Positions 18,326 to 28,578 are shown, counted from the first letter of the stretch. The stretch is 64,000 nucleotides of DNA from Chlamydiota bacterium (GCA_016866475.1 VGMF01000001.1:124001-188000), one strand, 5' to 3'. Made by a program: numbers and translations. Notes: a model not told the origin generated them from the letters alone.

Positions 18326-19951
18326 ATGCAAGGTCGTTTCATTTTTATTACAGGCGGTGTCCTCTCCTCACTCGGCAAGGGGGTTATAGCTGCGTCCATA
18401 TCCTCCATAATCGAGAGCATGGGGCTGAACGTTTCGATTATTAAGCTTGACCCTTACCTCAATGTTGATCCTGGGACCATGAGCCCCTACCAACATGGAG
18501 AGGTTTACGTCACCGAAGACGGGGGCGAGACTGATCTGGATTTAGGGCACTACGAGCGTTATACCCGTTGTAAAATCTCAAAAAAATCAAATGCCACGGC
18601 CGGACAAATTCTTGACTACGTCTTGCAAAAAGAGCGCAAAGGGGACTATCTTGGTTCTACCGTTCAAGTGATTCCCCATGTCACCGATGAGATCAAACGG
18701 CGCATACAAATTGCCCAACAGCCGGGAACCGATATCACCGTTATTGAAGTAGGCGGAACTGTAGGAGACATTGAGTCCCTCCCTTTTTTGGAAGCAATAC
18801 GTCAAATGCGCTGCGATCATCCGCAACATTGCTGCAATATCCATCTCGCCTACGTCCCGTTCCTCAAAAGCTCTGGAGAGACAAAAACTAAACCGGCCCA
18901 ACATTCCCTCGTCGCCCTAAGACAGGTAGGGATTATACCCGATATTGTGATTTGCCGATCTGAGCATCCACTCCCTTTTGAAAGCCTAAAAAAAATCAGC
19001 CTTTTCGGCAACGTTCCGATCCACGCTGTGATGGACCAACCTGATGTGGAAAGGGCCCTTTTTGAGGTTCCGATCCATCTTAAAAAGCAAAAGATCGACC
19101 TTCTTTTATCGCAAATCTTAAAACTCTCCCCCCCGAATCCGGCAAATGCGTCTATCTGGGAATCTCTGTTAAAAAAAGAGATTGAGCTCAGAACCGAAGT
19201 ACAGATTGGCGTAGTTGGAAAATACCTGGAACATAAGGACGCCTACAAATCGGTTTTCGAGGCGCTGCACCACGCAGGACTAAATCAAGGTGTAAAAGTC
19301 CGCTTGATCGAAATAGACGCAGAGAAACTTGAAAACGGGGAGGAGATTTCCGAAGTGGACGCCTATATTATTATGGGCGGGTTCGGACCCCGCGGTTTTG
19401 AAGGGAAGATTCAGGTGGCAGCTCACGCCCGCACCCGTCTCATTCCCTGTTTCGGGATCTGTTTGGGCCTTCAGGTAATGACTATTGAATATGCACGCAC
19501 AGTTCTTGGTCTAAAAACCGCCCATTCTACCGAGATGGCGCCCGACACCGATTGTCCAGTAGTCTTGAGTTTGTCTGAATGTAAAAATGTCACACAACTG
19601 GGCGGCACTATGCGCCTAGGGAGCTATCCGTGTCTAGTTGAAAAAAAGACCCGCTGCCATGAAATCTACAAAAAAGACCTAATCCAAGAAAGGCATAGGC
19701 ACCGCTACGAGGTGAACCAGGACTATATAGACTCCTTAGAGAGCGCGGGCCTTAAGATAAGCGGTCGACACCCGGAGACCGGTTTGACTGAAATGGTAGA
19801 GATCACAGACCATCCTTGGTATATCGGCGTCCAATTTCACCCCGAATTCCAATCTAAAGCTTTTGCTCCCCATCCCCTCTTCTTCTCATTCATTCAAGCT
19901 GCTCTAGAACAGTCAAAGTCCAAAATTGAGTGCGGGGCAACTGCAACATAG
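18326..19951 (+). CDS. pyrG: CTP synthase
   Basis: FIFITGGVLSSLGKGVIAASISSIIE; LDPYLNVDPGTMSPYQHGEVYVTEDGGETDLDLGHYERY; GATase motif PCFGICLGLQ. Confidence 0.98.
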   Translation: MQGRFIFITGGVLSSLGKGVIAASISSIIESMGLNVSIIKLDPYLNVDPGTMSPYQHGEVYVTEDGGETDLDLGHYERYTRCKISKKSNATAGQILDYVLQKERKGDYLGSTVQVIPHVTDEIKRRIQIAQQPGTDITVIEVGGTVGDIESLPFLEAIRQMRCDHPQHCCNIHLAYVPFLKSSGETKTKPAQHSLVALRQVGIIPDIVICRSEHPLPFESLKKISLFGNVPIHAVMDQPDVERALFEVPIHLKKQKIDLLLSQILKLSPPNPANASIWESLLKKEIELRTEVQIGVVGKYLEHKDAYKSVFEALHHAGLNQGVKVRLIEIDAEKLENGEEISEVDAYIIMGGFGPRGFEGKIQVAAHARTRLIPCFGICLGLQVMTIEYARTVLGLKTAHSTEMAPDTDCPVVLSLSECKNVTQLGGTMRLGSYPCLVEKKTRCHEIYKKDLIQERHRHRYEVNQDYIDSLESAGLKISGRHPETGLTEMVEITDHPWYIGVQFHPEFQSKAFAPHPLFFSFIQAALEQSKSKIECGATAT

Positions 19952-20380
19952 ATGCGTATTCTTGCAGTGGACTATGGAAAAAAAAGGATCGGGTTGGCAG
20001 TTTCTTCAACAGTTGCCTCCATGGCTCTCCCTCTTTGCACCATAGAGCATAAAGGAGTTTGCCCTAAAGCAGCAGAATTAGTCTTTCAAAAAGTAGAGCA
20101 ATTAGGGGATATTAAGGAGATAGTACTGGGTTGGCCCCTATTCATGGACGGAAAAATCAGCCCCCTTTGTATTGAAGTTGGCCAATTCAAAGAGCACCTG
20201 GAAAAACTCTTTTTGGGTCCTATCCAACTTATAGACGAACGGCTTACATCCAAAATAGCGGAGGATTCCTACCGCTCGCATGGTTTTTCCAGAAAAAAAC
20301 AAAAGCTTTTTTTGGATCAGGCGGCGGCGGTGAACATTCTCACGACCTTTCTTGAAAGAAAAAAAAACTCCCCCGTCTAG
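19952..20380 (+). CDS. ruvX: RuvX/YqgF-type Holliday junction resolvase-like nuclease
   Basis: MRILAVDYGKKRIGLAVSS; IDERLTSKIAE; DQAAAVNILTTFLE; abuts pyrG. Confidence 0.9.
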   Translation: MRILAVDYGKKRIGLAVSSTVASMALPLCTIEHKGVCPKAAELVFQKVEQLGDIKEIVLGWPLFMDGKISPLCIEVGQFKEHLEKLFLGPIQLIDERLTSKIAEDSYRSHGFSRKKQKLFLDQAAAVNILTTFLERKKNSPV

Positions 20381-20491
20381 CTTCGGCTTTTTTTACTTTT
20401 TGTCCAAACGCATCCTTCTCTCTTCTGCCTATTGCAGTAAAAGTCTTAAACCGTTTAAGGTTCAGATAGCACCATAAAAAGCACTATTGGA

Positions 20492-21976
20492 ATGTCTGAT
20501 TTAGAAAATTTTACCCAACTCATAGCGCGTCAAAATGTGGCTAAACCACAGTGCATCGTCCTTTTTGGTGCTACAGGAGATCTAGCAAAAAGAAAGATAT
20601 TTCCTGCCCTATTTGCCCTTTTTCTAGATAAAAAACTCCCCTCCCGGTTCTGCATCATAGGCCTAGGGAGAAAAGATAATACCGATGAAGAATTTAGAAA
20701 ATACGTTGAAGATAGGCTGCAGGAGTTCGCAAGGCTAAAAGGAGATCGCTCTTCACGCAGGGAATTTTCGGAAAAAATCTTCTATCTTTCCCTTGATATC
20801 GATAAAGATTACTCCCCGCTAAAAAAAATCTTAAGCGAAAAAGAGCCCTCTTTTGGGACGCAGGAAAATAGAACTTTTTATCTTGCAGTAGCCCCCTCTT
20901 ACTTTACGATCATCCCTCAAAAACTTAAAGAGATAGGCCTCTTGCATGATAAAGGGGCAAAATCTTTTGCAAATATTATCATTGAAAAGCCTTTTGGCAC
21001 CGATCTATCCTCTGCTCTAGCTCTCGACCAGGAGTTGAAAAAAATCTTGTTTGAGGAGCAAATCTACCGGATCGATCACTACCTTGGAAAAGAAACGGTA
21101 CAAAATATTTTCGCTTTCCGTTTCTCCAACCATTTCGTCGATCATATCTTTACCTCCCAATTCGTCGAGTCGGTCCAAATAGTCGCGGCAGAAGACCTGG
21201 TTGTTGGAGACAGGGTGGAATTCTATGACTCGGTGGGGTGTTTGAGGGACTTTTGCCAAAATCACCTGATGCAAGTTCTTGCATTCATAGCTATGGAGGC
21301 CCCAAGCAAGAATGAAGCGGAATATATCCATCAGGAAAAATCGAAACTTCTCAGATCGGTGAAACAAATTGATAAGATCGTGCGCGCCCAATACAAAAAA
21401 GGGTATATCAATACCGATCAGGTGAAAGGGTATAGAGATGATGAGAGGGTAAAAACCTCCGATACCGATACGTTTGTAGGGCTTCGCCTTTTCGTGGATA
21501 ATTTTCGGTGGGGTGGGACCCCTTTTTACCTGTTTGCAGGAAAAGCCTTGCCTCGCAAGTATACTGAAGTGAACATTGTATTGAAAAAAGCCCCCTTCTC
21601 CCTATTTCCCCAGACCTCGCAGCAAAATATCATCTCCATACAGATTCAACCCAAAGAGGGCATATCGATCATCATCCGGACAAAGGTACCTGCTAAAACT
21701 AGTCTCAAACCTGTAAAACTTGATTTCTACTACGATGATTATTTTAGTAGCGAATCGATACCCGAGGCCTATGAAACCCTTATTTTCAATGCGATGTGCG
21801 AAGATAGATCGTTGTTTACCGATAGAGAAGAGTTGATTGCCAGCTGGGAACTTTTTGATCCTATCATCCAAAAATGGAAAACAGAGAACCTTTCAACGGA
21901 GGAGTTCTATCCTGCAGGCTCTTGGCCGGAAATTATGAAGAAAGTGTTTTTAGAGGGGCATTACCTAGTCATATGA
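20492..21976 (+). CDS. zwf: Glucose-6-phosphate 1-dehydrogenase
   Basis: VLFGATGDLAKRKIFPALF; IDHYLGKETVQNIFAFRFSN; QNHLMQVLAFIAMEAP. Confidence 0.97.
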   Translation: MSDLENFTQLIARQNVAKPQCIVLFGATGDLAKRKIFPALFALFLDKKLPSRFCIIGLGRKDNTDEEFRKYVEDRLQEFARLKGDRSSRREFSEKIFYLSLDIDKDYSPLKKILSEKEPSFGTQENRTFYLAVAPSYFTIIPQKLKEIGLLHDKGAKSFANIIIEKPFGTDLSSALALDQELKKILFEEQIYRIDHYLGKETVQNIFAFRFSNHFVDHIFTSQFVESVQIVAAEDLVVGDRVEFYDSVGCLRDFCQNHLMQVLAFIAMEAPSKNEAEYIHQEKSKLLRSVKQIDKIVRAQYKKGYINTDQVKGYRDDERVKTSDTDTFVGLRLFVDNFRWGGTPFYLFAGKALPRKYTEVNIVLKKAPFSLFPQTSQQNIISIQIQPKEGISIIIRTKVPAKTSLKPVKLDFYYDDYFSSESIPEAYETLIFNAMCEDRSLFTDREELIASWELFDPIIQKWKTENLSTEEFYPAGSWPEIMKKVFLEGHYLVI

Positions 21977-23661
21977 TCGGCGAATGGATTGAAATCCGGG
22001 ATATATTCAAGCTTTTAGGCTCAACATCTCAAAGAACGATTGGCCACTCCACAATTTTTGTTATAGCAAAACCGGATGACCACCTCTACTACCTTGAATC
22101 TTTCACAAAAACTATCATTACCGAGTACCCCTCCCGCTATATTCTCATTAAAGAGGAAGCAAGTGCCGACCGGGAATTTTTGAAAGCCAAACTTACTTTT
22201 TTAGAGACGACAAAAGGATCCAATCGGTTCTGCGAATTCATCGAAATAGAATTTACCCCTAACCAAAAAGAGAGGCTTGCTACCTCGTTAAGTAAATTTG
22301 CCCTGCCGAAATTAGATGTTTTTTTGGTGATTTGGCAAAAAAATGAGGAACATAGGCCTTTTTTTGAAGCCCTCAAAAATATAGCATCCCGAATTATTTT
22401 TGACTCAGAATATGCCTCTTCTCCTGAACTTGTTTTGTCTTATATCAATCAAGTCCCCCAAAGGGTATCGGTTGGCGATCTCAGCTACACAAGAGCCTTC
22501 TCTATCAGAGAAATCCTGATTAAAGAGCTCACCGCTCCCCAGTTGGCCCCTATCATCAATAAGTACCACACTCTTAAGATCCGTTATAACCCCTGCTTGT
22601 ATAAATGCAGTGATGTGCCTATCCAATCCCTCTACCTGGCTGAATGGCTTGCCATTTGGGGTAAACTTAAACCGGTATTCAAAATAAATACCTATCACCG
22701 GACAAAAATCGTCTATGAGAGTGCCGTTGCAGTGATAGAACAGGGCGAAAATATGAAGGATCTTGGTGAAGGGAAGATTCTTGAAATGGAAATGGTGGGG
22801 CCAACCCACACATTCCTTCTTAAAAGGGACCCCAAGCAACCCGACAAGATTCTCACATCCATTAAGTCTGAAACTAGCTCCTCCGGCCCTGCAAGTTTTA
22901 ATACCGATGACCTGCATATCGGTCTAAGCTTGATGCGTCAACTCCAATATGATCAAACAAACCAGGTGCAAATAACGGCGCTAAAACAACTTTCAAGCCT
23001 GCAGGCAAAAAGATTGGTGCAGTCCGCATCGGCCGCAGAAACCCTTTTAACACTAAAGCAAAGAATTCTTTTTGAAGGGGTAAAAGCCATTAAAGAGAGG
23101 GGCAGATTCAGAATTGCTTTGTCGGGGGGCAAGACTCCGATGGATTTGTACCGCTCATTTCAACCAAATGATCTGGATTGGTCAAAAGTACAGATCTTTT
23201 TTTCTGATGAGAGACAAGTTCCAAGCGACCACCCCGATAGTAATTACAAAAATGCTATGGAAGCGCTCCACCATCTTCCGCTATTGGAACAAAACGTACA
23301 CCGGATGGCAGCTGATAATGATCCCGATACCAATTGCTATACGTATGAACGTCTTATCAGACCCTATCTTGATGTCTGCCTACTCGGTATGGGGGCAGAC
23401 GGCCATACACTCTCCATCTTTCCCGGTTCCCCTGTGCTAATGGAAAAGCAGCGTTTGGTTATGCCTGCTCCGGGCGCTAGCCACGAGAGGATGACTTTTA
23501 CCCTTGAGGCGATGGATTTTTGCAAAAATAAATTCTTCTTAGTCTTGGGAGAGGAAAAAAAAGAGATGCTCATTAAGGTCTTGAATGAAAAATCGGCTCT
23601 TCATCCGGCCTCGATGGTTTTGGATGCCGATTTTTATACAGATATTCAAAATATTGGCTGA
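21973..23661 (+). CDS. Fusion: OpcA-like G6PD assembly domain plus 6-phosphogluconolactonase
   Basis: ATG at 21973 overlaps the zwf stop (ATGA). OpcA-like N-terminus (HSTIFVIAKPDDHLYYLESFTKTIITEYPSRYILIKEE). Pgl C-terminus RFRIALSGGKTPMDLYRSF...WSKVQIFFSDERQVPSDHPDSNYKNAMEAL...CLLGMGADGHTLSIFPGSP. Confidence 0.85.
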   Translation: MIGEWIEIRDIFKLLGSTSQRTIGHSTIFVIAKPDDHLYYLESFTKTIITEYPSRYILIKEEASADREFLKAKLTFLETTKGSNRFCEFIEIEFTPNQKERLATSLSKFALPKLDVFLVIWQKNEEHRPFFEALKNIASRIIFDSEYASSPELVLSYINQVPQRVSVGDLSYTRAFSIREILIKELTAPQLAPIINKYHTLKIRYNPCLYKCSDVPIQSLYLAEWLAIWGKLKPVFKINTYHRTKIVYESAVAVIEQGENMKDLGEGKILEMEMVGPTHTFLLKRDPKQPDKILTSIKSETSSSGPASFNTDDLHIGLSLMRQLQYDQTNQVQITALKQLSSLQAKRLVQSASAAETLLTLKQRILFEGVKAIKERGRFRIALSGGKTPMDLYRSFQPNDLDWSKVQIFFSDERQVPSDHPDSNYKNAMEALHHLPLLEQNVHRMAADNDPDTNCYTYERLIRPYLDVCLLGMGADGHTLSIFPGSPVLMEKQRLVMPAPGASHERMTFTLEAMDFCKNKFFLVLGEEKKEMLIKVLNEKSALHPASMVLDADFYTDIQNIG

Positions 23662-23663
23662 AT

Positions 23664-24179
23664 CTAGATGGCTTGTACCCCTAAACTCTCTTTTTTTAAG
23701 AAGTTTTCATTTTGAAGATCGACAGGCGTGCAATCTAAAAAGAGCTGCGCCCCTTTGAGATTAAAATTTCTTAGGATCCGATACATTTGAAAAAGGATGA
23801 ATCTTGTAAAACCCTTGTTCGGGACCACATCAAAAAAAAGATGTCCGGAGGTGGATAGAGTGCCAGATTGGCTATGTCCGATCGACCCGAATTCACTTAA
23901 GTACATTTTATCGATCGTACCTAAATAACGGACTAAGCTCGATTTTTCCTCCTGGGTAAACTCGTCAAAAGAACCCACATGCCTATGAGTAAATAGAATG
24001 AAATGCCCCTCGACCAAAGGTTCCCCCGGGTATACAACCTTTATAACATTACGCTCTTCGTCTAAGACGTGGCTACAAAGTGCGCATTGCGATGCAAACT
24101 CCACCTCATTCCTAAAAAGGAAATACATGGTGCCTAAGCCAAAAAATACAAGGGTTATGATTAAATAGATAAAACGCAT
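23664..24179 (-). CDS. Membrane-anchored HIT-like protein lacking the canonical HxHxH motif
   Basis: N-terminal TM; CALCSHVLDEERNVIKVVYPGEPLVEGHFILFTHRHVGSFDEFTQEE is HIT-like. The expected H-phi-H-phi-H site reads GHLFFDVVPN. Confidence 0.6.
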   Translation of the reverse strand: MRFIYLIITLVFFGLGTMYFLFRNEVEFASQCALCSHVLDEERNVIKVVYPGEPLVEGHFILFTHRHVGSFDEFTQEEKSSLVRYLGTIDKMYLSEFGSIGHSQSGTLSTSGHLFFDVVPNKGFTRFILFQMYRILRNFNLKGAQLFLDCTPVDLQNENFLKKESLGVQAI

Positions 24180-24284
24180 GAAACTTCTCTTTTTTTCTTG
24201 ATGCGCTCCATAAAGGGAGCGATTCCCTTTCGAAACTTCTTTGAAATCCACAAAGTCCTGAAAAAAGTTTCGAAAGGTTTTTGC

Positions 24285-24827
24285 TTACGATTTTACGTAC
24301 GCTTTGATTATTTCTTGTTTTTCAATAGGCCTATCGTTTCTTGTCTTGGATTTTTCAATCTTTTCGACCACTTCATAACCCAAAACAACTTCTCCAAAAA
24401 TTGTGTGCTTCCCATTTAAAAAAGAGGTGGGTACGGTTGTGATGAAAAATTGGCTTCCGTTTGTATTTGGACCCCGATTTGCCATAGCCAAAAGCCCTTT
24501 TTTCGTGAAAAGGATCTTTGAGGTGCACTCATCAACAAATGGGCGTCCGAAAATAGATTCGCCGCCGGCCCCTGTCCCCGTCGGGTCCCCCGACTGAATC
24601 ATAAAATTGGGAATAACACGGTGAAATGTGACCCCATTATAGTACCCTTTTTGTACCAGTTTTTGAAAATTTTCACAGGCTTTGGGGGCGACTTCAGGTT
24701 TAAGCTCCAATTCGATATTTCCCTGATTTGTCTCCAATACTATGATTGGTTTTGCCGATAATGACATAGAAACTCCACTGAATAAAACAATTCCATGCTT
24801 CAAAATTTTAAAAAAATAGTTTTTCAT
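24285..24827 (-). CDS. Peptidyl-prolyl cis-trans isomerase, cyclophilin type (exported)
   Basis: GNIELELKPEVAPKACENFQKL; GVTFHRVIPNFMIQSGDPTGTGAGGESIFG; MANRGPNTNGSQFFITT. Confidence 0.95.
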   Translation of the reverse strand: MKNYFFKILKHGIVLFSGVSMSLSAKPIIVLETNQGNIELELKPEVAPKACENFQKLVQKGYYNGVTFHRVIPNFMIQSGDPTGTGAGGESIFGRPFVDECTSKILFTKKGLLAMANRGPNTNGSQFFITTVPTSFLNGKHTIFGEVVLGYEVVEKIEKSKTRNDRPIEKQEIIKAYVKS

Positions 24828-24876
24828 CTAACCTCCCGGGTACCAAAAAAAACCTGATTTAAGTAGCATCATATAT

Positions 24877-25437
24877 ATGGGAAGAATATTTATGCAGGGG
24901 CTTTTTACCTTAGCCCCTATAGTTTTAACAATTGCGCTGATTATTTGGCTTTTTGACTTTGCTGAAGGGATCTTGAAGAAACCTCTTGTGTTCCTTTTGG
25001 GGCCCGATCTTTATTTCCCAGGGATGGGCGTCCTCATCATCGTGGTGACTATTTTTATCGTCGGTTTTTTGGTCAATTACTGGCTTTCACGACTTATTTA
25101 CGAGTACATGGAAAAACTCATCTCGAAAATTCCCCTTATCAAAACACTCTACAACTCAGTAAAAGACCTGCTTAGCTTTTTTGGAAAAAAAGAGGAGAGT
25201 GGGAGTGTTGTCGTCGAGGTGCAGTTTGGTGAATTCCGCCTTATAGGTTTTTTAACCGACAAATCTCCTAAACCCCCGATTGGGAACGAAAATGAGGTCA
25301 TCGTCTATTTCCCAATGAGTTATCAAATAGGCGGATATACCTTAATTTTGCCAAAAGAGAAAATTCAACCTGTCAACCTCACTATTGAGCAGGCTATGAA
25401 CTATATCCTTACTGCCGGCGCCCTGAAGAAAAATTAA
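24877..25437 (+). CDS. DUF502 family membrane protein
   Basis: FMQGLFTLAPIVLTIALIIWLFDFAEG; KIPLIKTLYNSVKDLLSFFGKK. Confidence 0.85.
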   Translation: MGRIFMQGLFTLAPIVLTIALIIWLFDFAEGILKKPLVFLLGPDLYFPGMGVLIIVVTIFIVGFLVNYWLSRLIYEYMEKLISKIPLIKTLYNSVKDLLSFFGKKEESGSVVVEVQFGEFRLIGFLTDKSPKPPIGNENEVIVYFPMSYQIGGYTLILPKEKIQPVNLTIEQAMNYILTAGALKKN

Positions 25438-25559
25438 TTTTTTCTAGTTCCAACTAGTTTCCTAAGATCACCCACTCTAGATCTTCTTACAAACCTATGA
25501 GATAAAGTAATATATAAATTTTTATATTAAATAATTCCAGGTTGGGCTATTTACGAAAT

Positions 25560-27578
25560 ATGCATGCTTTGTCCCCATTCCTCCATCCGCACTCGGTGGT
25601 ATTTGTCGGCGCAACCGAAAAAGAGGGGAGTGTCGGGCGTGCGATCGTTGAAAATCTTCTCGATTTTAAAGGGAAGCTCTTCCTTATAAATCCCAAAAGA
25701 AAAGAGGTATTAGGCCACCCTTGCCTTAATTCTATCTTGGAAATGGATCAAAATGTGGATCTTGCCATCTTAGCTATAAAAGCAGATCTAGTCCCTCAAG
25801 CCATTACTGAACTGGGAAAAAAGGGGGTAAAAAGTGCTATTATCATTTCCGCTGGTTTCAAGGAGATGGGCCCAACAGGGCTGGAGCTTGAGACTCGAGT
25901 TTTAGCCCTGGCAAAAAATTACGGGTTACGAATTATTGGGCCAAACTGTCTTGGGGTTATGTCACCCTATTCAAATTTGAACGCGACCTTTGCAAAAAAT
26001 CGTGCTTTCGCGGGAGGCGTGGCATTTATAAGCCAGTCGGGCGCTATTTGCACCTCGATGCTTGACTACGCTAACGACATGGGGATCGGGTTCAGTGCCT
26101 TCATTTCGGTTGGCTCTATGTCGGACTTGGAATTTAAAGACTGTATCGAATATCTGGCAAATGATCCGAAAACGCACACGATTTTTTTGTATATGGAAAC
26201 GATCGGCGACGCAAAGGAATTCATACGTATTTGCCGACATACCGCACTCAAAAAACCTATTGTAGCGATTAATCCGGGAAAAAGTAAGGCAGCCCGCAGA
26301 GCAGCAGCAAGCCATACGGGATCCCTGGTGTGTTCTGACACTGCAGTGGAGGCCATCTTTGAAAAAGGTCTGGTCTTAAGAGCCGAAACGATGGAGGAGT
26401 TCTTTGATCTGTTTAGCTACTACGCTTTAGAAGCGACCCCAAAAGGGGACAGAATAGGTATCATCACAAACGCAGGCGGAATGGGTGTTTTGACTACCGA
26501 CGCGATTGAACTTAACGGAGCAAAAGCGCTCCCCCCTGTTGATGTTTTGGGGGATGCAACGGAAAAGGCTTATAAAAAAGCATGGGAAGAATTAAAGGAC
26601 ACAGATGCAATCGATGCCCTTTTAATTATAGGTTCGCCCCAGTCGATGACCGATTTTGTTAAAATCGCTGAGGTAGTCCAGCAAATTAAAGGGAAAATCC
26701 CCGTTGTGGCAAGTTTTGTGGGTCAAAAACAGACCCTTGAGGGTGTCAGATTTCTCAAAAAACACCGCATCCCCCATTTCCCAACACCGGACAGGGGTGC
26801 AAAAATCCTAGCGAAAATCATCGGGCACGAAAAAAGGAGGGAAAAGGCGCATAACACCCTCTCTCTTATGGGAGAGAAGCTGGCCAAAGAAATACCCCTC
26901 CCCTTCACAGGAACGCGCACACTTTTAACCGAATACGAATCTAAGGAGCTTTTGGAGCGTGCCGGCCTGCCTGTTGTGAAAACAATGCTAGCCAAAACCG
27001 CTCTTGAAGCTCAAGAAATGGCGGAAGAAATAGGTTTTCCGTGCGTCGTGAAGCTCAATTCTACGACCATCACCCATAAATCCGATATGGGGGGTGTTCT
27101 GTTAAACCTTAAAAATAAACAAGAGGTTCTTATGGCGTTTCTTGAGATTCAAAATAAGATCAAGGAAGGTTTCGAAGGTGTTACGGTACAGAAAATGTTC
27201 AACCTTAAGGGGGGGGTTGAGCTTTTATTTGGGATGATTCGAGATCCTATGGTAGGACCACTAGTCACTTTTGGGTCGGGTGGAATCGCTTTAGAACTTT
27301 ATAAAGATGTCGTTTTCGCCATCCCTCCCCTGTCACCCGAAGAGGCTCTCGAACTATTCAAGAAAACTAAAATTGACCGCGCCCTAGACGGCTACAGAAA
27401 TTTGGGTCCGGTCAACAAAAAGAAATTGGCAGAATTTTTTAGCCTTTTCTCCCTTTTCATCGCATCTCAACCCGATATTGTCGAGCTGGACATTAACCCG
27501 CTTATTGCCAATCAAAAAGAGTTTTTAATTCTAGACGCCAGAATCGTACTCAAGACAGACCTGACCCTAAACAAATGA
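25560..27578 (+). CDS. NDP-forming acyl-CoA synthetase / acetate-CoA ligase (ADP-forming) family
   Basis: SVVFVGATEKEGSVGRAIVENLL; GPNCLGVMSP; AASHTGSLVCSD (phospho-His loop); ATP-grasp-like VVKLNSTTITHKSDMGGVLLNL. Confidence 0.9.
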   Translation: MHALSPFLHPHSVVFVGATEKEGSVGRAIVENLLDFKGKLFLINPKRKEVLGHPCLNSILEMDQNVDLAILAIKADLVPQAITELGKKGVKSAIIISAGFKEMGPTGLELETRVLALAKNYGLRIIGPNCLGVMSPYSNLNATFAKNRAFAGGVAFISQSGAICTSMLDYANDMGIGFSAFISVGSMSDLEFKDCIEYLANDPKTHTIFLYMETIGDAKEFIRICRHTALKKPIVAINPGKSKAARRAAASHTGSLVCSDTAVEAIFEKGLVLRAETMEEFFDLFSYYALEATPKGDRIGIITNAGGMGVLTTDAIELNGAKALPPVDVLGDATEKAYKKAWEELKDTDAIDALLIIGSPQSMTDFVKIAEVVQQIKGKIPVVASFVGQKQTLEGVRFLKKHRIPHFPTPDRGAKILAKIIGHEKRREKAHNTLSLMGEKLAKEIPLPFTGTRTLLTEYESKELLERAGLPVVKTMLAKTALEAQEMAEEIGFPCVVKLNSTTITHKSDMGGVLLNLKNKQEVLMAFLEIQNKIKEGFEGVTVQKMFNLKGGVELLFGMIRDPMVGPLVTFGSGGIALELYKDVVFAIPPLSPEEALELFKKTKIDRALDGYRNLGPVNKKKLAEFFSLFSLFIASQPDIVELDINPLIANQKEFLILDARIVLKTDLTLNK

Positions 27579-27834
27579 AAAAATCTGCAGCTTCCCGCAG
27601 TAGGGGTGAAAAAAATTGGGCTCCGAAGTTCCCTAGAATCCACATAAACTTTATACTGATCCTCTATAGAAAATGAGCTTTGAAAAATTGAGCTTTGTAT
27701 TCTTTCAAATTAGGATCGAACTGTTTATTTAACAGGGCTATTTAAGGGGCGGTAAAAAATTGAATATAATCTTAACGAAAAAAGTTCGATCCTAACTTAA
27801 AAAGACTAAAAATGGAAAAGGTACGGGAAGTTTT

Positions 27835-28578
27835 ATGGCGAAAAAGAGCGCAGGCTGGGAAGAAGGAGCAAAATGGTACGATCAGCTCGTAGGCGATGCA
27901 GGCCATTATTATCATCAGGAGGTGATCATCCCCTTTCTTAAAACCTGGTTCCAAAAACCTGCCCAAAAAATTGTAGATCTAGGTTGTGGCCAGGCTTTTT
28001 TTGCCTCGCAAATACCCGAAAACTGGATCTATACAGGCTATGACGCCTCAAAATCGCTCGTTCAAGCTGCTAAAGGGCGCGGGATAGCGAACTGCTTTGT
28101 AGAAGACCTCACCACCCCGATGAAAAAAAGGGATGATCTCCACGACATTGCCCTTTTCTTACTCTCGTTGCAAGATATGAAAGACCCGTTAGCGGCGCTG
28201 AAAAATGCTCATACTCTCCTCGAGCCCGGCAAAGAGCTTTGGGTAGTCCTCAATCATCCTTGCTATAGAATTCCGCGACAATCGGGCTGGGGCATCGATG
28301 AGAGCAAAAAAACCCAATATCGCAAAATTGAATCCTATATGTCCGAAAATTTGATTCCAATTGAAATACATCCTTCAAAACAAGAGACTAAAAAGGTTTT
28401 TCACCACCACTTTTCCCTCTCTCTTTTAAGCCGCTGGTTACAAGAGGCCGGTTTTTCCATCCTTTTGATCGAAGAGCTCGTCTCAAACAAAACCAGCACA
28501 GGACCCAAATCGGGGATGGAAAATAGGGCCCGCAAAGAATTTCCCCTTTTTTTATGTTTGAAGTGTCGTAAAATATAA
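27835..28578 (+). CDS. Class I SAM-dependent methyltransferase
   Basis: QKIVDLGCGQAFFASQIPENWIYTGYDASKSLV motif I/II. Confidence 0.85.
   Translation: MAKKSAGWEEGAKWYDQLVGDAGHYYHQEVIIPFLKTWFQKPAQKIVDLGCGQAFFASQIPENWIYTGYDASKSLVQAAKGRGIANCFVEDLTTPMKKRDDLHDIALFLLSLQDMKDPLAALKNAHTLLEPGKELWVVLNHPCYRIPRQSGWGIDESKKTQYRKIESYMSENLIPIEIHPSKQETKKVFHHHFSLSLLSRWLQEAGFSILLIEELVSNKTSTGPKSGMENRARKEFPLFLCLKCRKI

Noticed and set aside
21874-21972. Upstream 33-codon extension of the OpcA-Pgl ORF as called in the ORF track
   Set aside because: Out-of-frame overlap with the zwf C-terminus; the ATGA overlap at 21973 is the more plausible start.
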